Source: Blautia coccoides
Lineage (GTDB): Bacteria; Bacillota; Clostridia; Lachnospirales; Lachnospiraceae
Assembly: GCF_034355335.1 (NCBI RefSeq)
Contig: NZ_CP136422.1
Span: forward strand, 5,244,501 to 5,308,500
Direction of reading: 5' to 3'
DNA: 64,000 nt
Shown: positions 9,226 to 17,077 of the stretch, piece after piece
Numbering within the stretch: the first letter of the stretch is position 1
Layout of the letters: each line of letters opens with the position of its first letter
The notes under the pieces: model-generated
Database searches by the model: none
What the model saw: the letters and a program-made list of their open reading frames with translations, nothing else
What the model was told of the DNA's origin: nothing
Made by a program: the position numbers and the translations under genes

Positions 9226-11367
9226 TCAGATTCCTTTCATGGTAAGGGAGATCCTCTTCTTTTTCAAGTCCACACTGAGCACCTTCACATCCACAACGTC
9301 ACCTACGCTGACCGCCTCAAGGGGGTGTTTGATAAAGCGCTCAGTCATCTCAGATATATGCACCAGTCCGTCCTGATGCACACCGATATCCACAAATGCT
9401 CCAAAGTCAATGACATTTCTCACCGTTCCCTTGAGAACCATACCCTCTTTCAAATCCTTCATGTCCAGAACATCTGTGCGCAGAACCGGTTTCGGCATCT
9501 CCTCGCGGGGATCGCGACCCGGCTTGGTAAGCTCTTTTACAATGTCCCGCAGGGTCATCTCTCCCACACCCAGCTTCTCTGCCATCTTTTTATAGTCCTT
9601 CACATAATATACCGCATTGCCGCCAAAGATATCCGCAGGCTTCATTCCCATGCTGTCCAGGAATTTTTCTGCTGCCTCATAGCTCTCAGGATGGACACTG
9701 GTGGCATCCAGCGGATTCTTTCCGCCTGAGATGCGCAGGAAACCGGCACACTGCTCAAATGCCTTTGGCCCCAGCTTGGCTACCTTCAGAAGCTGCTTTC
9801 TGTCCTCAAAACGGCCGTTTTCCTCTCTGTAGGTCACGATGTTTTTTGCAATGGCTTTGCTGACACCTGACACATACTCCAGGAGAGATACAGAGGCTGT
9901 GTTCAGATCCACACCCACCTTGTTTACACAGTCCTCCACAACGCCTGAAAGGGCTTCACCCAGTTTCTTCTGGTTCATGTCATGCTGATATTGGCCTACA
10001 CCGATAGATTTCGGGTCAATCTTTACCAACTCCGCCAGAGGGTCCTGAAGACGTCTGGCAATGGACGCAGCACTTCTCTGCCCCACATCGAAATTGGGGA
10101 ATTCCTCTGTAGCCAGCTTGCTGGCAGAGTATACGGAAGCTCCGGCCTCGTTGGTGATGACATAGTGGACATTCTCCGGAATCTCTTTCAGCATCTCCAC
10201 GATCACCTGCTCGGACTCTCTAGATGCCGTGCCGTTGCCCAGGGAGATCAGCGTAATATTGTATTTATGGATGAGTTTTTTCACGGTTTCTTTTGCAGCA
10301 GCGATCTTGGCCGGAGTTGTGGGCGCTGTTGGATAGACGACTACCGTATCCAGCACTTTTCCGGTAGGGTCTACAACTGCCAATTTACAGCCGGTACGGA
10401 AGGCCGGGTCCCATCCCAGAACCACCTGTCCCACAATGGGAGGCTGCATGAGAAGCTGTTCCAGATTCTTCTTAAATACCTTGATGGCCCCATCCTCCGC
10501 CTTCTCTGTCATGTCATTGCGAATCTCCCTCTCAATGGCAGGGCCTATCAGACGGCTGTAGCTGTCCTCCACCACAGCCTTTAAAACAGAGGTGGTATTG
10601 GGGTTGCCGCGGGTGATCACCTGCTTCTCCAGGTAGCGGATGATATCCTCTGTGGGGGCCTCGATCTTCACGGTAAGGATTTTTTCCTTTTCCCCGCGGT
10701 TCAGTGCCAGGACTCTGTGGCCGGCCACTTTTGCAACAGGCTCCTCGTACTCATAGTACATCTCATAGACAGACTGCTCTTTCGGGTTCTTAGCGGCAGA
10801 AACCACCCTTCCCTTTTTCACAGTCATATCACGGATCCGGATCCGGTAATCCGCCTCATCAGAAATGCTCTCAGCCACTATGTCTTTTGCCCCTGCAATG
10901 GCATCCGATACGGTTTTAACCTCTTTTTCCTCAGACAGAAACGCTTTCGCTTCCTCCTCCAGGGACTTGTCCGTCATCTGCAGCAGAATGATATTCGCCA
11001 AAGGCTCCAGGCCTTTTTCCTTTGCAATGGTAGCCCTGGTACGGCGTTTTGGCCGGTAAGGACGGTATAAATCCTCCACAACCACCAAGGTCTGTGCTGC
11101 CAGGATCTGCTTTTTCAGCTCCTCTGTAAGCTTGCCCTGCTCCTCAATACTGGCGAGCACCTGCGTCTTCTTATCTTCCAGGTTTCGCAGATAGTTCAGA
11201 CGTTCGTACAGATTTCTCAGCACTTCGTCGTTCAGCGCACCGGTGGCCTCCTTGCGGTAACGGGAAATGAACGGTATGGTATTTCCCTCATCTATCAGCT
11301 TAACGGCAGCTTCTACCTGCCACTTCTCTACTTTCAGTTCTTCTGTCAATGCTAAAATGATATCCAT
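9226..11367 (-). CDS. tex: Tex-family RNA-binding S1 protein
   Basis: A 713-residue nucleic-acid-binding protein linked in other bacteria to transcription and toxin gene expression. From N to C it shows a helical Tex N-domain, a YqgF/RNase-H-like fold (VVLGWDPAFRTGCKLAVVD), a helix-hairpin-helix pair (NTASVSLLEYVSGVSKAIAK) and a C-terminal S1 domain (GMVLKGTVRNVIDFGAFVDI). Length fits the family. The ATG at 11367 (MDIILALTEEL) is preferred because AAAAGGAG stands 6 bases before it; the open frame starts 9 codons earlier. It is followed after 93 bases by the aminopeptidase gene on the same strand. Confidence 0.95.
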   Translation of the reverse strand: MDIILALTEELKVEKWQVEAAVKLIDEGNTIPFISRYRKEATGALNDEVLRNLYERLNYLRNLEDKKTQVLASIEEQGKLTEELKKQILAAQTLVVVEDLYRPYRPKRRTRATIAKEKGLEPLANIILLQMTDKSLEEEAKAFLSEEKEVKTVSDAIAGAKDIVAESISDEADYRIRIRDMTVKKGRVVSAAKNPKEQSVYEMYYEYEEPVAKVAGHRVLALNRGEKEKILTVKIEAPTEDIIRYLEKQVITRGNPNTTSVLKAVVEDSYSRLIGPAIEREIRNDMTEKAEDGAIKVFKKNLEQLLMQPPIVGQVVLGWDPAFRTGCKLAVVDPTGKVLDTVVVYPTAPTTPAKIAAAKETVKKLIHKYNITLISLGNGTASRESEQVIVEMLKEIPENVHYVITNEAGASVYSASKLATEEFPNFDVGQRSAASIARRLQDPLAELVKIDPKSIGVGQYQHDMNQKKLGEALSGVVEDCVNKVGVDLNTASVSLLEYVSGVSKAIAKNIVTYREENGRFEDRKQLLKVAKLGPKAFEQCAGFLRISGGKNPLDATSVHPESYEAAEKFLDSMGMKPADIFGGNAVYYVKDYKKMAEKLGVGEMTLRDIVKELTKPGRDPREEMPKPVLRTDVLDMKDLKEGMVLKGTVRNVIDFGAFVDIGVHQDGLVHISEMTERFIKHPLEAVSVGDVVDVKVLSVDLKKKRISLTMKGI

Positions 11368-11470
11368 GTGTTTCTCCTTTTTTCCTTCATTCAAGTTTGG
11401 CAGCTATTCAGTCAACGAAACAACCTGCCGGACTTGTACTATAACACCTTATCAATAGGAAAGGGATTTG

Positions 11471-12952
11471 TCAAGAAAACAGCGTTTTGTTCCTCTGATA
11501 CAGTTCCTGAAAACGCGCGAAACACTCCCGGTAAATTTTTATTCGCTCTTTATCCGGAACCGTCACCTCTGTTCCCGGATGGAGCAGCGCGCCGCACGCC
11601 TCCTCATAGGAGGAAAAGGAACCGCAGCCCACAGCGGCTGTCATGGCAGCGCCCACGCAGGCCTGTTCCGCTTCTCCGGCTGTATAGATCTCCGCCTCAA
11701 ACACATCTGCCTGTATCTCCCTGAAAAGCTGTCCTCTGGCTCCGCCGCCGGACGCGATCACCTTGTCGAAACGGATTCCCATGCCGTTAAAGATTTCCAG
11801 TGATTCCTTCAGACCAAAGATCACACCCTCCATGGTGCTCCGTATGAGATGCTCCCGGCTGTGGTACAGGCTCATGCCGAAATAGATTCCCCTGGCCTTG
11901 GGGTCATTATAGGGACAGCGCTCTCCGCTCAGATAAGGAAGAAAGAGCAGTCCGTCGCTCCCCGCAGGGGCTGTCCCTGCAAGGTCTGTCATTTCCCCAA
12001 AGTCTGACATATGAAGCATATTGTCCCTGAGCCATTTCAGCGCCACCCCGCCAGTCAGAGAGGAACCCTGTATCTCCCACAGGCCGCTGCCTGTATGGCA
12101 GAATGTATTTGTCCTGAACTTTGTGTCGCAGACAGGTCTGTCCAGGGCACAGGCCACCTGGCTGGCAGTCCCTATGTTGCAGGAAAGTATGCCGGATCTT
12201 ATGATCCCGTTTCCGGCAAGCTGCATCATGGAATCGCCGCCGCCTAAAAATAAGGGCGTTCCCTCTGCAATCCCCGTTTCCCGGGAACAGGAGCTGCTGA
12301 CACAGCCTGCCTGCTTATAAGATTCCCCGCAGAAGGGGAACATTTCCCGCTTCAGGTCCAGTTTGCCGATCAGCTCCCAGGCCCACTGCCTATTTTCCAC
12401 ATCAAATATGCCTGTTGAGGAGGCATCCGTCACATCCGTGGCAATCTCACCGCACATGCGGAACCGGATATAATCCTTTGGCAGCATAACTTTCGCTGTC
12501 TCCCCGTAAAGATTTGGCTCATGTTCCCGCATCCAGAGCAGGGAGGAAATGAGAAATCCTGTGCAGGGTGTATTCAAGGTTGTCCTCTTCCATTCTTCCT
12601 CGGAAACAGCATCCCATATATGATCTATGGCGTCCCGGGAGCGCTGGTCTGCCCAGATCACAGCGTCCCGCACCGGCCTTCCGTTCTTATCCACTGCCAC
12701 CATACCGTGCATCTGGCCGGAAAAGCTGATCCCCCGGATGAGCTTCCCGGTCCCGGGATATTTTCCAAGCAGCGCTGTTATGCTTTGTCTTGTCTGCTGC
12801 CAGAGATATTCCATATCCTGTTCTGCCTCCCAGGGCGTATTTTTTTTGATGTCATATCCCGCTGACGCTGTGCCCACCACTGTGCCATCAGCACCGAGAA
12901 GCATCACTTTCACACTGGAAGTGCCCAAATCTATTCCACAGTAATATTCCAT
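11471..12952 (-). CDS. xylB: Xylulokinase (FGGY family)
   Basis: A 493-residue sugar kinase that phosphorylates D-xylulose, feeding the pentose phosphate pathway. The N-terminal phosphate-binding loop (YCGIDLGTSSVKVMLL), the GQMHGMVAVD segment, the WADQRS substrate segment and the LGGGDSMMQLAGNG region with catalytic Asp all match XylB proteins. A late IASGGGARGQLFREIQADVF strand completes the FGGY fold. Start is ATG after GCGGAGGTTATAA. No xylose isomerase gene is adjacent, and the gene stands alone between Tex and a regulator. Activity on another ketose cannot be excluded. Confidence 0.9.
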   Translation of the reverse strand: MEYYCGIDLGTSSVKVMLLGADGTVVGTASAGYDIKKNTPWEAEQDMEYLWQQTRQSITALLGKYPGTGKLIRGISFSGQMHGMVAVDKNGRPVRDAVIWADQRSRDAIDHIWDAVSEEEWKRTTLNTPCTGFLISSLLWMREHEPNLYGETAKVMLPKDYIRFRMCGEIATDVTDASSTGIFDVENRQWAWELIGKLDLKREMFPFCGESYKQAGCVSSSCSRETGIAEGTPLFLGGGDSMMQLAGNGIIRSGILSCNIGTASQVACALDRPVCDTKFRTNTFCHTGSGLWEIQGSSLTGGVALKWLRDNMLHMSDFGEMTDLAGTAPAGSDGLLFLPYLSGERCPYNDPKARGIYFGMSLYHSREHLIRSTMEGVIFGLKESLEIFNGMGIRFDKVIASGGGARGQLFREIQADVFEAEIYTAGEAEQACVGAAMTAAVGCGSFSSYEEACGALLHPGTEVTVPDKERIKIYRECFARFQELYQRNKTLFS

Positions 12953-13011
12953 TTATAACCTCCGCTTTTTTATCCGATCAAATGAACCATACATAGAAAA
13001 GGGCGGCTGAT

Positions 13012-13725
13012 CTATTCTGATCTCCCGCCCGGTCTGCACTCCAAGAGCCTGCATCCTTTTCTGATAAATGCCTCCAGCTCCTTCTGCAGTTCTTCTTCAA
13101 ATTCTTCCCAAATATGGTTCAGACATGACAGGTTTACCACGTCCTCCTCCAATATGATGGACGGCAAGTATCCCATAGTCTCATAGAGCGCGGCTGCCAC
13201 CTCAGCGCTTGCTCTGGTATTGCCCTTTTCAATCTCTCTGTAACGCTTCACGCTCACATCCAGCGCTTCTGCCATCTCAATCTGGGTCATCTCGTTTGCC
13301 ATGCGTATCCTGTACCAGACTGTATTCTCCGAGGTGTGGGGGAACGCCTGATACCTGAGAAGTTCAATCTCCCTGGTACAGCGCGCTGCGGCGCTTCCCT
13401 CCATCTGGGTGTTTCCCATTCCCTGCTGTATGGTCCAGACCATAAGCTGAAGCAGATCCGCCTTTTTCTCCCGGCGGCAGTCTTCCATTAATTCGTCCAG
13501 GACTGTGTGGAGACTTTTTGTACCTGAAAACAGGTAATCCACGTCGATTCCCTTCTTTTTCAGTTTATACAGTTCCTCACCGGAGATGATCTTCTTTCCG
13601 CTCTCCAATTTACTGTAGTGGCTCTGCGTAATTCCCATGACACTGCCCATGTTTTCCTGGCTCATGTTCTGCATTTTCCTGTACGCATTTAACCGATTTA
13701 ACATTTTATCATAAGCCCTGCTCAT
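13012..13725 (-). CDS. Regulator with two separate XRE-type helix-turn-helix domains
   Basis: A 237-residue predicted cytoplasmic DNA-binding protein with an unusual layout. The first HTH spans about residues 9-60 (MSQENMGSVMGITQSHYSKL) and ends in a segment like that of phage repressors (GIDVDYLFSG). A helical linker follows. The second HTH spans about 135-190 (MTQIEMAEALDVSVKRYREI). The C-terminus is glutamate-rich helix, then a short Cys/Arg tail. Only 59 bases separate it from xylB downstream, so it may be co-transcribed with it. It faces the DUF4190 gene divergently. Targets are unknown. Confidence 0.75.
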   Translation of the reverse strand: MSRAYDKMLNRLNAYRKMQNMSQENMGSVMGITQSHYSKLESGKKIISGEELYKLKKKGIDVDYLFSGTKSLHTVLDELMEDCRREKKADLLQLMVWTIQQGMGNTQMEGSAAARCTREIELLRYQAFPHTSENTVWYRIRMANEMTQIEMAEALDVSVKRYREIEKGNTRASAEVAAALYETMGYLPSIILEEDVVNLSCLNHIWEEFEEELQKELEAFIRKGCRLLECRPGGRSE

Positions 13726-13842
13726 GGTTCATCCATTCCTCACTTTATGTTTCACGTATTGGATAGTTCCATGTTCAATTGTAAATTGTTTTATGCCGCC
13801 CTTTTATATCCTATTTGTGACTAACCCTTATATTTTCCAGTC

Positions 13843-13871
13843 TTGCCCTATTTTCCTATCCGTGATAAAAT
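13843..13871 (+). promoter_or_regulatory. Sigma-A-type promoter of the DUF4190-type gene
   Basis: TTGCCC and TAAAAT boxes are separated by 17 bases, upstream of the plus-strand gene. An inverted repeat GTTAC/GTAAC lies just after it around 13898-13916 and could be an operator. Confidence 0.5.
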
Positions 13872-13954
13872 GTAGTTTGACAAATGAGAAAAGCTGAACT
13901 GTTACGAAAAATGTAACGATACAATTGAAAATACATGAAATGAGGTTTGACTTT

Positions 13955-14554
13955 ATGAATGATCCTTATGATGAAAATAACCAGCAGATGGGATATGGGC
14001 AGGAACCGCCCCTGGGACCGGTCATCTATCCGGAACCGCCGGCAGAGCATATCTATGAGGGCAGTCCCGGATTCGCTTCCGCCTCCCTTTCCATGGGAAT
14101 CCTTTCCCTAGTATCCATGTGCTGTTTTCCGCCCCTGGCGCTTCTGTTTGGAGGGCTTGGCATTTTATTCGGCATAATATCAAAAGGAACCTATGCCCGC
14201 CCCGGCAATGCCAAAGCCGGCATCGCGCTCTCCTCTGCAGGTATCGCCATTGTGGCAGCTATTGTCCTCTTCTTCACCTCCACTATGCTTTCCACCAGTG
14301 AAGGGCGCACATTTATCAGCCAGTATCTGCATATACTGACACATCCTGAAGAGTATACAGAGGATGATATCTATAATTTCCTGCAGGATTATCTCTACCG
14401 GAATACCAACCCGGGAGGCAGCGATTCCAATGACGGTATCACATCCCCATACGGCGGAGAAGACGATTATAACTTTGATGATCCGGATCAGCCTGACGAT
14501 GGAAGCCGGGATCGTTCTTATCCCGCACCTGAGGACGGCAATAATTTTATCTGA
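13955..14554 (+). CDS. Small membrane protein with DUF4190-like segment
   Basis: A 199-residue protein. Residues 1-35 are acidic and Pro/Gly/Asn/Gln-rich. Two membrane segments follow (ASLSMGILSLVSMCCFPPLALLFGGLGILFG and AGIALSSAGIAIVAAIVLFF, described here by their overall run at about residues 42-75 and 85-105) with a KGTYARPGNAKAGIA loop, the layout of DUF4190 proteins. The tail is rich in Asp, Gly and Asn. The start at 13955 (MNDPYDENN) is preferred over an ATG 10 codons upstream because GAGG stands 9 bases before it. Function is unknown. DUF2752 and DUF975 genes follow, a grouping often seen in Firmicutes. Confidence 0.75.
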   Translation: MNDPYDENNQQMGYGQEPPLGPVIYPEPPAEHIYEGSPGFASASLSMGILSLVSMCCFPPLALLFGGLGILFGIISKGTYARPGNAKAGIALSSAGIAIVAAIVLFFTSTMLSTSEGRTFISQYLHILTHPEEYTEDDIYNFLQDYLYRNTNPGGSDSNDGITSPYGGEDDYNFDDPDQPDDGSRDRSYPAPEDGNNFI

Positions 14555-14625
14555 TGAAAGATACACCCCAAAGGATACCCTGCCGTCTATGCAGCCGCAA
14601 ATGCTGCGCCATAATAGATACATGA

Positions 14626-14667
14626 AAAAGCGTCTGACCGGAGCCTGCTCCCATGCCGGACGCTTTT
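14626..14667. terminator. Bidirectional terminator between convergent genes
   Basis: AAAAGCGTC and GACGCTTTT arms enclose a 24-base loop between the converging DUF4190-type and DUF2752-type genes. The stem is flanked by A-run and T-run, so it can serve both strands. Confidence 0.7.
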
Positions 14668-14697
14668 ACAGTATATAATTGTTCTGAGCCTTCCCCG

Positions 14698-15132
14698 TTA
14701 CAGCAATATATCGATTCCCCATACTAGTTTTAAAAGATTCCGCACCACCCACTGAATCAGTATAATGGCAGCAGCTATATAGAGATACAGATCACGGTAC
14801 CGCAGTCCTGCCGCCAGTTTTCCCTTTGACAGGTATTCTATTGTATGGGAGATCATGTACCAGACATAGACTGCAGCCGTGTATACCACAACGGGATGGT
14901 ACAGAAAGGATTCCACGATCTTCCCTTTCAAGAGTGCCGCACATGCCCTGGTACCCCCGCAGCCCGGACAGTAATATCCTGTCAGCTCCCGGAAAATGCA
15001 TGGCAGGGAAAAAATCTTACTCTGCACAGGAAGAACTTTTGTGATTCCCACGAGAAGGACTGCTGTTCCAAGCAGCATCCATCCCAGGATATAGAGACTT
15101 TTTTCTTCTTTTTTACTCATTCGCGGTTCCAT
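14698..15132 (-). CDS. DUF2752 membrane protein
   Basis: A 144-residue membrane protein with three hydrophobic segments (about 12-30, 77-95 and 115-132). The family hallmark CPGCGGTRA follows the first segment at residues 55-63, with YYCPGCGGTRA in the typical place. The paired cysteines may bind metal or form a disulfide. Function of the family is not established. An alternative start at the fifth codon (MSKKEEK) is possible; ATG at 15132 lies 4-5 bases after GAGGG. It faces the DUF975 gene divergently. Confidence 0.85.
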   Translation of the reverse strand: MEPRMSKKEEKSLYILGWMLLGTAVLLVGITKVLPVQSKIFSLPCIFRELTGYYCPGCGGTRACAALLKGKIVESFLYHPVVVYTAAVYVWYMISHTIEYLSKGKLAAGLRYRDLYLYIAAAIILIQWVVRNLLKLVWGIDILL

Positions 15133-15234
15133 ATTACCCTCTTGTAACCTCGTTTAGTTATGTTATAATAGTCATGACAACGTGCCGGAACAGCCGGCCA
15201 TTTCCTTAAATACGAAAGAATGGAGATTTATTTT

Positions 15235-16008
15235 ATGAAAAGAAAATCCGCTGCTATAAAGCTTATCGCCCGTGAGAATCTCTCAGGCAGATATGGCACT
15301 CCTATGGCTGCACTGCTTCTGATGGTCCTGTGCAGTCTTCTGCCTTCCATGCTGATCGTGAACACCATGAGCACTGCCACGGTTCTGGGTATTGTGACCA
15401 CACAGCTTCTGAACTACATGGTCTCCCTGCTTGTTGCCGTTGTAGGCGCCGGCTATGCCAAGCTGATGCTCAATATCAGCCGTCAGGAACCGTTTGCGGT
15501 AAAGGATCTGTTCTTTGCCTTCTCTCATCATCCTGACCGTTTTATCATTGTGCATCTGATCCTGCTTGTCATACAGTTTATCTTTGCACTGCCCTTTGAT
15601 CTTCCGAATTATCTGAATAAGGATATGTCTGACAATGCAGTCCTGCTCCTCATGCTTTTCGGCAGTCTGGCAAATATGGTTGTAAACATGATACTTGGTC
15701 TGTTCTTCGGCCTTGCGGATTACCTTCTCCTTGACAACACAGAGATGAGCGCCATGGAAGCAATGAGAGAGAGCCTGCGGCTTATGAAGGGAAATAAAGG
15801 ACGTCTTCTCTGTATGGACTTAAGCTTTATCCCTCTCATGCTGCTGTGTGTGCTTTCCTGCTATGTGGGATTCCTGTGGCTGACACCGTATATGAGAGCC
15901 GCCGAAACCATATTTTACATGGATGTTACCGGCGAACTGGACGCTCCCAAACCGGAGCCTGCGCCTCAGCCCAATGACGGTTACAGTAATCCTTTTGGTA
16001 CTTATTAA
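15235..16008 (+). CDS. DUF975 family membrane protein
   Basis: A 257-residue polytopic membrane protein of the DUF975 family. The N-terminus has the typical soluble lead (SAAIKLIARENLSGRYG), and about five hydrophobic segments follow. The conserved ending of the last loops is present as SAMEAMRESLRLMKGNKGRL, followed by LSFIPLMLLC and a short Pro-rich tail. The start at 15235 (MKRKSAAIK) is chosen because GGAG lies 9 bases before it; an in-frame ATG 5 codons earlier overlaps that site. Function is unknown. Confidence 0.85.
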   Translation: MKRKSAAIKLIARENLSGRYGTPMAALLLMVLCSLLPSMLIVNTMSTATVLGIVTTQLLNYMVSLLVAVVGAGYAKLMLNISRQEPFAVKDLFFAFSHHPDRFIIVHLILLVIQFIFALPFDLPNYLNKDMSDNAVLLLMLFGSLANMVVNMILGLFFGLADYLLLDNTEMSAMEAMRESLRLMKGNKGRLLCMDLSFIPLMLLCVLSCYVGFLWLTPYMRAAETIFYMDVTGELDAPKPEPAPQPNDGYSNPFGTY

Positions 16009-16095
16009 GATCATAATTCTTCGGACAGTAACTATCATACATCCTATTTCAGGATATAGCAATAATTGTTAGGTTTTATCTCTGAAAAATCAAAT

Positions 16096-16141
16096 AATAA
16101 AACGGGCAGCAGAAAGTTTACTGTGCAAACTTTCTGCTGCC
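16096..16141 (-). terminator. Strong terminator at the end of the ABC-2 module
   Basis: GGCAGCAGAAAGTTT and AAACTTTCTGCTGCC form a perfect 15-bp stem with a 7-base loop (16105-16141). On the minus strand it is followed by CGTTTTATTATT, so it most likely ends the minus-strand operon whose last gene stops at 16300. It may also stop read-through from the DUF975 gene. Confidence 0.75.
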
Positions 16142-16247
16142 GTACATAAAAACTCGTGACTGTATAATATACTTACAGCTATGAACAAATTCTATGCAAA
16201 TCGCCTTTGACAACGGTTTTATTCCTGGCCGCTAAACGCTTTCTTAC

Positions 16248-16272
16248 GGTCAGCGCAGTAAATGTGCAGACC
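16248..16272 (+). repeat. Dispersed 25-bp hairpin repeat, copy 2
   Basis: Same sequence as copy 1 at 2905-2929 on the other strand, with one base different. Here too it lies just past the end of an operon (the minus-strand gene stopping at 16300). Confidence 0.55.
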
Positions 16273-16299
16273 TGCTGAATCGTCACAAAAACCACTTGT

Positions 16300-17076
16300 C
16301 TATAACGGTTCTGAGTGAAATCCTATCTGCTTTAAATTCCTCTTTACCGCATCAGCCTTTGACCTGCCCCGGATCTTTATATACACTGTTTTCACCTCTG
16401 CTGTCTGTCCTGACAACTCCAGGAATTTCTTTCCGTTTTCATATGGTATATAAACTCTGTTTTCCCCATTTTTCAGAACTGCGGCAAAAATACCCGTCTC
16501 TCTGTAAACTGCAGGCTTATGCCCCCGCACCTTTTCATCTGCGGATATCTCCGGCTCCTGCATCTCCCCTGCTGCCGAATAAATCACTGCAGTCATTCCC
16601 AGTATGCGTTCTTTCAATTCCTCTTTTTTACTCTTTGTGATCTCGTATTGATTTTTGTCGGTGAGTCCATCCAGTGTTTGAGGTGTGATGAAAAGTACAG
16701 TTTTACTGCCTGTCTCCAGTTCCGAAAGACAGCTTTCTATCTTAATGGGAAAAACTGCTGTATCCACTGCTCTCAGAGATATCTCCATTTCATACTCCTC
16801 CAATTCCATATGTACAGGAATATCCAAAACCGCAGAAACAGCCTCCACACCATTTTGTTCCCATAATTCTTCCAGGAAGGTATCCGGTATCTCCTTCTCC
16901 CCTCCGGATACAAGATATTCAAAAACCTGTCTGTCTTCTATATAAGCTCTCCCCATTTTGATTACAGACCATATCAACAATAACAGAACAACTGCTGCAA
17001 ATACTTTTAACTTTAAGACACTCCTGTGAGTTTTTCTGTTTTCCAAAGTGCCCTCTCTTTCTGTTTGCCAATACAT
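16300..17076 (-). CDS. Single-pass membrane protein of unknown function, end of ABC-2 module
   Basis: A 258-residue protein with a short basic cytoplasmic tail, one membrane segment at about residues 24-41 (VFAAVVLLLLIWSVIKMG), and an extracellular domain with mixed charge. I do not recognise the domain. It may be like the extracellular part of MacB-type permeases, but this is a guess. Its ATG comes one base after the stop of the upstream gene and has no clear ribosome site; a TTG 10 codons later (17046) follows GAGAGGG and is a serious alternative. It is the last gene of the eight-gene module and lies upstream of a strong terminator. Confidence 0.7.
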   Translation of the reverse strand: MYWQTEREGTLENRKTHRSVLKLKVFAAVVLLLLIWSVIKMGRAYIEDRQVFEYLVSGGEKEIPDTFLEELWEQNGVEAVSAVLDIPVHMELEEYEMEISLRAVDTAVFPIKIESCLSELETGSKTVLFITPQTLDGLTDKNQYEITKSKKEELKERILGMTAVIYSAAGEMQEPEISADEKVRGHKPAVYRETGIFAAVLKNGENRVYIPYENGKKFLELSGQTAEVKTVYIKIRGRSKADAVKRNLKQIGFHSEPL

Positions 17077-17077
17077 T

